Assembly: GCA_013151365.1 (NCBI GenBank)
Contig: JAADIK010000041.1
Location: 1 to 9,667 of the forward strand
DNA length: 9,667 bases
Origin: Deltaproteobacteria bacterium
GTDB taxonomy: Bacteria; Desulfobacterota; Desulfobulbia; Desulfobulbales; Desulfobulbaceae
Direction of reading: 5' to 3'
The translations under genes and the position numbers were made by a program. The notes beneath the pieces were generated by a model. The model had not been told where the DNA came from. It searched no databases and saw only the letters and a program-made list of their open reading frames with translations. Numbering within the stretch: the first letter of the stretch is position 1; each line of letters opens with the position of its first letter. Positions 7,023 through 9,667 of the stretch are shown here, in pieces.

Positions 7023-8356
7023 CGGCCCAAACCGCAGACCTGGTTGTGACCGGCAGATACCTGCTGACTCTCGACGATCAAGACACGATCATCGAAGACG
7101 GGGGGATAGCGGTCGCGGGTGACCATATCCTGGAGATCGGTACGGGCCGGGAACTGCTGGAAAAATATCCCGGTGCCACAATCATCCGCGAGGAGTACGG
7201 GCTGATCATGCCCGGCCTCATCAACACGCACACCCATGCCGCCATGGCCTGTTTCCGGGGCCTGGCCGACGACCTGCCACTCATGCAGTGGCTGCAGGAT
7301 TACATCTTTCCCGTGGAGACCCACCTGACCGGCGAGATCGTCTATCATTCGACCCTGCTGTCACTCTGCGAAATGATCAAATCCGGCACCACCAGCTTCT
7401 GCGACATGTATCTCTTTGCCGCAGATGTGGCCCGGGCCGTGGAACAGTCGGGCATGCGGGCCTGGATCGGCGAGGTGCTCTACAATTTCCCCTCGCCCAA
7501 TTACGGTGAACTGAAAAACGGCTTTATCTACACCGAAGAACTGCTCGGGAAGTACCACGGCCACCCCCTCATTACCATTACCGTCGATCCCCATTCCATC
7601 TACACCTGCTCACCCGGCCTGCTGCAGCGCCTCGCCACCCTGGCCGAACAAAAAAACGCCCTCTATGTCATTCACCTGGCCGAAAATCAGGATGAAGTCG
7701 ACACCTGCCAGGGGCGCTATCACTGTTCACCCGTGCAGCACCTGGAAAGCCTGGGCCTGCTGAACGAACGGGTTGTAGCCGCTCACTGCGTCATGATTAC
7801 GGCCGATGAAATCCGGTTGCTGGCCGAGCGGGGCGTGAAGGTATCGCACTGCCAGGAATCGAACATGAAGCTGGCCTCCGGCACGGCGCCGGTAGTGAAG
7901 ATGCTTGAGGCGGGAATAGTTGTCGGTATCGGTACCGACGGCAGCGCCAGCAACAATGACGTGGACATGTTCGGCGAAATGAACACGGTGGCCAAGGTCC
8001 ACAAGGTGGCCCGCATGGACCCCACGGCCATGGATGCCCGGACTACTCTGCGGGCGGCCACCCGCAGCGGCGCCGACGTCCTGGCCGCCGGCCGGCGGGT
8101 CGGCAGCCTGGAACCGGGCAAAAAGGCCGACCTGATCGTCCTTGACCTGAACCGGCCGCACCTGACGCCGCTCTATAACCCGGTATCACACCTGGTCTAT
8201 GCCGCCCGGGGGTCTGATGTCATTCATTCGGTGATTAACGGCCGGGTGGTGATGAAAAACCGGCAACTGACGACCCTGGACGAACCGGCCATTCTGGCGG
8301 AAATGCATGGCATCAGCAAGCATATCAGCGAGCAAATAAAAAACCTGAAGCCGTAA
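7019..8356 (+). CDS. mtaD: 5'-methylthioadenosine / S-adenosylhomocysteine deaminase
   Basis: Amidohydrolase-superfamily metalloenzyme that deaminates 5'-methylthioadenosine to methylthioinosine and/or S-adenosylhomocysteine to S-inosylhomocysteine. The 445-residue product has an N-terminal beta segment, then the metal motif NTHTHAAM (His71, His73) after the superfamily's MPGLIN. It also has SGTTSFCDMY (122-131), VDPHSIYTCSP (189-199, His192), VIHLAEN with His219 and Glu222, AAHCV (254-258) and GTDGSASNNDVDMF (305-318, Asp307). The C-terminal GSLEPGKKADLIVLDL (362-377) closes the family's composite beta domain. The start ATG 7019 overlaps the stop of the phosphorylase gene as ATGA; the longer upstream reading only re-reads that gene. 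Related cytosine or guanine deaminases and chlorohydrolases share the fold. The SNNDVDMF block and phosphorylase neighbour favour the MTA/SAH role, though substrate preference between MTA and SAH cannot be told from sequence. Confidence 0.92.
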   Translation: MTAQTADLVVTGRYLLTLDDQDTIIEDGGIAVAGDHILEIGTGRELLEKYPGATIIREEYGLIMPGLINTHTHAAMACFRGLADDLPLMQWLQDYIFPVETHLTGEIVYHSTLLSLCEMIKSGTTSFCDMYLFAADVARAVEQSGMRAWIGEVLYNFPSPNYGELKNGFIYTEELLGKYHGHPLITITVDPHSIYTCSPGLLQRLATLAEQKNALYVIHLAENQDEVDTCQGRYHCSPVQHLESLGLLNERVVAAHCVMITADEIRLLAERGVKVSHCQESNMKLASGTAPVVKMLEAGIVVGIGTDGSASNNDVDMFGEMNTVAKVHKVARMDPTAMDARTTLRAATRSGADVLAAGRRVGSLEPGKKADLIVLDLNRPHLTPLYNPVSHLVYAARGSDVIHSVINGRVVMKNRQLTTLDEPAILAEMHGISKHISEQIKNLKP

Positions 8357-8397
8357 GCGTTCGGAAACGGTGCGGATGCAGGGCGGCGCGGTGCAGA

Positions 8398-8418
8398 CCG
8401 AAAAATGCGTTTATTCGG
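8398..8418. other. small hairpin after mtaD
   Basis: CCGAA (8398-8402) pairs with TTCGG (8414-8418), and AAA (8403-8405) with TTT (8410-8412), leaving one bulged A and a TGCG loop. It lies 42 bases past the mtaD stop. It could slow RNA polymerase or protect the 3' end of the operon transcript, but no T-run follows on either strand, so I do not call it an intrinsic terminator. Confidence 0.3.
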
Positions 8419-8423
8419 CAATA

Positions 8424-8448
8424 ATGCAATATATTCCATACATTGCAT
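8424..8448. promoter_or_regulatory. AT-rich palindrome, possible operator
   Basis: ATGCAAT and ATTGCAT form a perfect 7-bp inverted repeat separated by 11 bases, so half-site centres are 18 bp apart. This spacing places both halves on nearly one face of the helix, as expected for a dimeric repressor or activator site. The stretch is AT-rich in a GC-rich region and lies about 55 bp upstream of the -35 box of the tatA promoter. No regulator gene is in view to pair with it. The repeat is seen; its role is inference. Confidence 0.4.
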
Positions 8449-8502
8449 AGAGTATCACCTCAAGCCGTCACGGATCCGGGAAAAATAAGGAGATCATGGA
8501 TG

Positions 8503-8532
8503 TTGACAGCAACGGCTACAAGATGATATCTT
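8503..8532 (+). promoter_or_regulatory. sigma70-like promoter of the tatA pair
   Basis: A perfect TTGACA (8503-8508) is followed after 18 bases by TATCTT (8527-8532), and the AT-rich downstream stretch TTATAAG continues from there. Transcription would begin near 8540 and give a short leader carrying the AAGAGG ribosome binding site of the first tatA. This supports the tat genes as a transcription unit separate from the mtaD cluster. Confidence 0.6.
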
Positions 8533-8576
8533 ATAAGTCGTGGCGAGATATTTTTTAACTCTGAAGAGGTAAGACC

Positions 8577-8759
8577 ATGTTCGGACTCGGAATGCCGGAA
8601 TTGATCGTTATTCTGGTCATCATCGTCATCATTTTCGGCGCAGGCAAGCTGCCCGAGATTGGTAGCGGCATCGGCAAGGGGATCAAGAACTTCAAGGACG
8701 CCACCAACAAAAATGACGACAAGAACAAATCCATCGAGGATGAAAACAAGAAGAGCTGA
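8577..8759 (+). CDS. tatA: twin-arginine translocase subunit TatA (first copy)
   Basis: TatA subunits assemble with TatC (and TatB) in the inner membrane to export folded proteins bearing twin-arginine signals. The 60-residue protein starts MFGLGMPEL and has one N-terminal membrane helix (about 9-20), with the polar Glu8 at its start, as is usual. The conserved Phe20-Gly21 hinge follows, then the amphipathic helix KLPEIGSGIGKGIKNFK with Phe39 in the conserved place. The tail from residue 42 is short, very hydrophilic and rich in Lys, Asp and Asn. A good AAGAGG (8564-8569) precedes ATG 8577. Nothing indicates TatB (no Pro after the hinge Gly). It is shorter than most TatA proteins. A near-identical start is found in the next gene, implying tandem duplication. 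Confidence 0.93.
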   Translation: MFGLGMPELIVILVIIVIIFGAGKLPEIGSGIGKGIKNFKDATNKNDDKNKSIEDENKKS

Positions 8760-8868
8760 AAACTCGCGAAATAAGAGTGGGACGTGACGAAGGCACGAAC
8801 ACGGGCCGGAGTGATACATTAGCGGGTGTCCCAACAACTTTAAAACCTTATACAGGAGCGGCGCAATT

Positions 8869-9117
8869 ATGTTTGGACTCGGAATGCCGGAACTCGTTGT
8901 TATTCTTGCCATCGCCTTTCTCATTTTCGGCGGTAAAAAAATGCCTGAAATCGGCGCCGGCCTGGGCAAGGCCATCGCTTCGTTCAAAAAAGGACTCAGC
9001 GATGTTGAAGAAACAGGTACGGATATCAAAAAAAGCCTGCCCATAGTCAACGAAGTAACCGACGTCAAAGAGAAAATTGACAAGGTCAAGAATATCGCCA
9101 AGGTCGTCAACAAATAA
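8869..9117 (+). CDS. tatA: twin-arginine translocase subunit TatA (second copy)
   Basis: A second TatA of 82 residues, 109 bp after the first. It has the same MFGLGMPEL start with Glu8, a membrane helix to about residue 19, the Phe20-Gly21 hinge, the amphipathic helix KKMPEIGAGLGKAIASFKKG with Phe39, and a longer acidic/basic helical tail (about 45-80, with DVKEKIDKVKNI). An AGGAG at 8854-8858 sits 10 bases before ATG 8869. No separate promoter was convincing in the spacer, so it probably shares the first copy's transcript. The N-terminal halves are close to each other whereas the tails differ, as expected for a duplicated pair that has specialised or drifted. No tatB or tatC is present in the window; these must be elsewhere or downstream. 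Confidence 0.93.
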   Translation: MFGLGMPELVVILAIAFLIFGGKKMPEIGAGLGKAIASFKKGLSDVEETGTDIKKSLPIVNEVTDVKEKIDKVKNIAKVVNK

Positions 9118-9180
9118 CGGCCCCGCAGGGCGGTCCCGCTTATAAAGAAGATCAAGCTTTACGGCAGCCGTGTCCGCCGA

Positions 9181-9223
9181 CCGGAGAAAGAATGCGCTGA
9201 TTTCACCAAGGCTCTTTCTCCGG
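9181..9223. repeat. perfect 11-bp inverted repeat downstream of tatA
   Basis: CCGGAGAAAGA (9181-9191) is the exact reverse complement of TCTTTCTCCGG (9213-9223), with a 21-base loop between. As RNA it would be a stable hairpin 63 bases after the second tatA stop. No T-run follows on either strand, so a classical intrinsic terminator is unlikely. An mRNA 3'-protecting stem, a REP-like element, or a protein-binding site are possible. Confidence 0.55.
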
Positions 9224-9240
9224 CCCATCTTCGCAAAAAT

Positions 9241-9393
9241 CCGCATTGCCTCTTCCTTATGTGCCCCGTGCCAGGAAAGTAATTCCGCAGACTTGGCGTC
9301 CGAATCGGGTTTGGCCGTTGTTGCGCCGATTGAGCGAAACCTGAAGTAGGGGGAAGAGGTGCGGGTAAACTCGTACGGGCCGAGTATATCCCG
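9241..9393 (+). ncRNA. candidate structured mRNA leader upstream of the terminal membrane gene
   Basis: This stretch holds nested complementary segments. CCGCA + CCTCTTCC (9241-9245, 9249-9256) pairs with GGAAGAGG + TGCGG (9352-9364), 13 pairs with a 3-base bulge. Inside, GCCAGG (9270-9275) pairs with CTTGGC (9292-9297, one G-U), and AATCGG (9303-9308) with CCGATT (9326-9331). A last hairpin pairs CGGG (9362-9365) with CCCG (9390-9393), enclosing ACTCG/CGAGT (9369-9373, 9381-9385); it competes with the long stem for 9362-9364 and ends on the likely GAGG ribosome binding site of the next gene. No known riboswitch consensus was recognised. The pairings are seen; an RNA-level role is inference. 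Confidence 0.35.
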
Positions 9394-9408
9394 AGGTTAT
9401 CGCCCCTG

Positions 9409-9667
9409 GTGAACCGTTACGAATATTTACGCACAGGTTACCTGGCCCCCATCATCAGACTGGCGGCCGTCGCTCTCTTCGTGACCGGGCTGCCGCTGGC
9501 GAGCGTGTGGCTGACCGGCCAACCCCTTGCCCGCTATCTTGAGTTTCCCCCCTTAACCTCTTATATTTCTCATGCCCCTTTCTCGTGGGCGGTATTTCTG
9601 TCCCTGGCCCTTTTTATCGCGGCGGTTTGCGCCCCCTTTCTTTTCAGAATTGTTACCGGCCTGACAA
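9409..9667 (+). CDS. unrecognised membrane protein, N-terminal part (cut by window end)
   Basis: An open frame from GTG 9409 runs off the window after 86 codons. I do not recognise the family. The fragment has two strongly hydrophobic stretches, about residues 13-35 and 58-79, separated by a loop with the aromatic and Pro-rich segment RYLEFPPLTSYISHAPFSW. This reads as real protein rather than random sequence: bias toward Leu, Val, Ala and Phe in helices and charged residues at their ends. The frame is open back to 9334, but no usable ATG, GTG or TTG precedes 9409; GAGG at 9393-9396 sits 12 bases upstream as a somewhat distant ribosome binding site. It follows the tatA pair but does not look like TatB or TatC. 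Total length and function cannot be judged from this fragment. Confidence 0.65.
   Translation, partial: MNRYEYLRTGYLAPIIRLAAVALFVTGLPLASVWLTGQPLARYLEFPPLTSYISHAPFSWAVFLSLALFIAAVCAPFLFRIVTGLT

Noticed and set aside
8763..8833. Resemblance to a c-di-GMP (GEMM-I) riboswitch core (GAGTGGGACG) before the second tatA
   Set aside because: The upstream CACAGGG-CAAACC part and the downstream GGTAGG/GGGGTTACC receptor part are missing; only a weak stem (TGGGAC 8778-8783 with GTCCCA 8828-8833) can form.
9120..9139. Terminator hairpin right after the second tatA
   Set aside because: Only a 4-bp CCGC/GCGG stem can form, and no T-run follows.
8460..9155. 231-codon minus-strand frame across both tatA genes
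   Set aside because: Opposite two convincing TatA genes with ribosome binding sites; its hydrophobic look comes from the complement of repeated TatA codons.
8848..9246. 132-codon minus-strand frame starting at 9246, with GGAAGAGG just upstream
   Set aside because: Its first third lies in the spacer and has a possible ribosome binding site, but the rest is antisense to the second tatA and the GGAAGAGG is explained by the long-range inverted repeat. No recognisable protein features.
9257..9351. Possible 6S RNA, RNase P RNA, cobalamin or glutamine riboswitch in the spacer
   Set aside because: Short look-alikes such as GAAGTAGG or CCAGGAAAG occur, but the required conserved cores of these classes are not present in order.
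1..9667. Mobile element, CRISPR array, tRNA or phage feature
   Set aside because: No transposase, integrase, regularly spaced repeats or tRNA-like cloverleaf was seen; gene content is housekeeping.

Overview
The window is a GC-rich, tightly packed bacterial chromosome segment with almost all genes on the + strand. The gene set (a long two-repeat DNA topoisomerase III, RsfS next to cofactor-independent phosphoglycerate mutase, threonine synthase, a purine nucleoside phosphorylase and an MTA/SAH deaminase, then two TatA genes) and the protein style suggest a deltaproteobacterium / Desulfobacterota, perhaps of the Desulfobulbaceae kind. This placement is an inference from gene order and sequence feel; no search was run.

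Region 1-8356 reads as one long co-directional cluster, possibly one operon. It holds the end of an alpha/beta hydrolase (1-207), topB (236-2728), rsfS (2697-3098, overlapping topB), gpmI (3123-4685), thrC (4792-6186), a PNP-family phosphorylase (6183-7022) and mtaD (7019-8356). The last three genes are joined by two ATGA stop/start overlaps, a strong sign of translational coupling. The cluster mixes DNA topology, ribosome silencing, glycolysis, threonine synthesis and purine/methylthioadenosine salvage. The most coherent functional pair is the phosphorylase plus MtaD: deamination of methylthioadenosine to methylthioinosine, followed by phosphorolysis. The phosphorylase keeps the Asn expected for 6-oxopurines but appears to have Leu where classical PNPs have the His that contacts the 5'-OH, so it may be a methylthioinosine phosphorylase.

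Region 8357-8576 is a regulatory spacer: a small hairpin, an AT-rich perfect palindrome (ATGCAAT-N11-ATTGCAT), and a good sigma70-like promoter for the tat genes that overlaps a possible 20-codon ORF. Two tandem TatA genes follow (8577-8759 and 8869-9117). They share the same first nine residues apart from nothing visible, but have different tails. No tatB or tatC is in view.

Region 9118-9408 (291 bases) contains no convincing gene but is rich in inverted repeats: a perfect 11-bp-arm repeat, then a 13-bp long-range stem enclosing smaller helices, then a hairpin that ends on the likely ribosome binding site of the last gene. That gene (9409 to the window end, GTG start) encodes an unrecognised protein with two predicted membrane helices and is cut by the window edge. 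The spacer is a candidate structured mRNA leader. I did not find a mobile element, CRISPR array, tRNA or rRNA.
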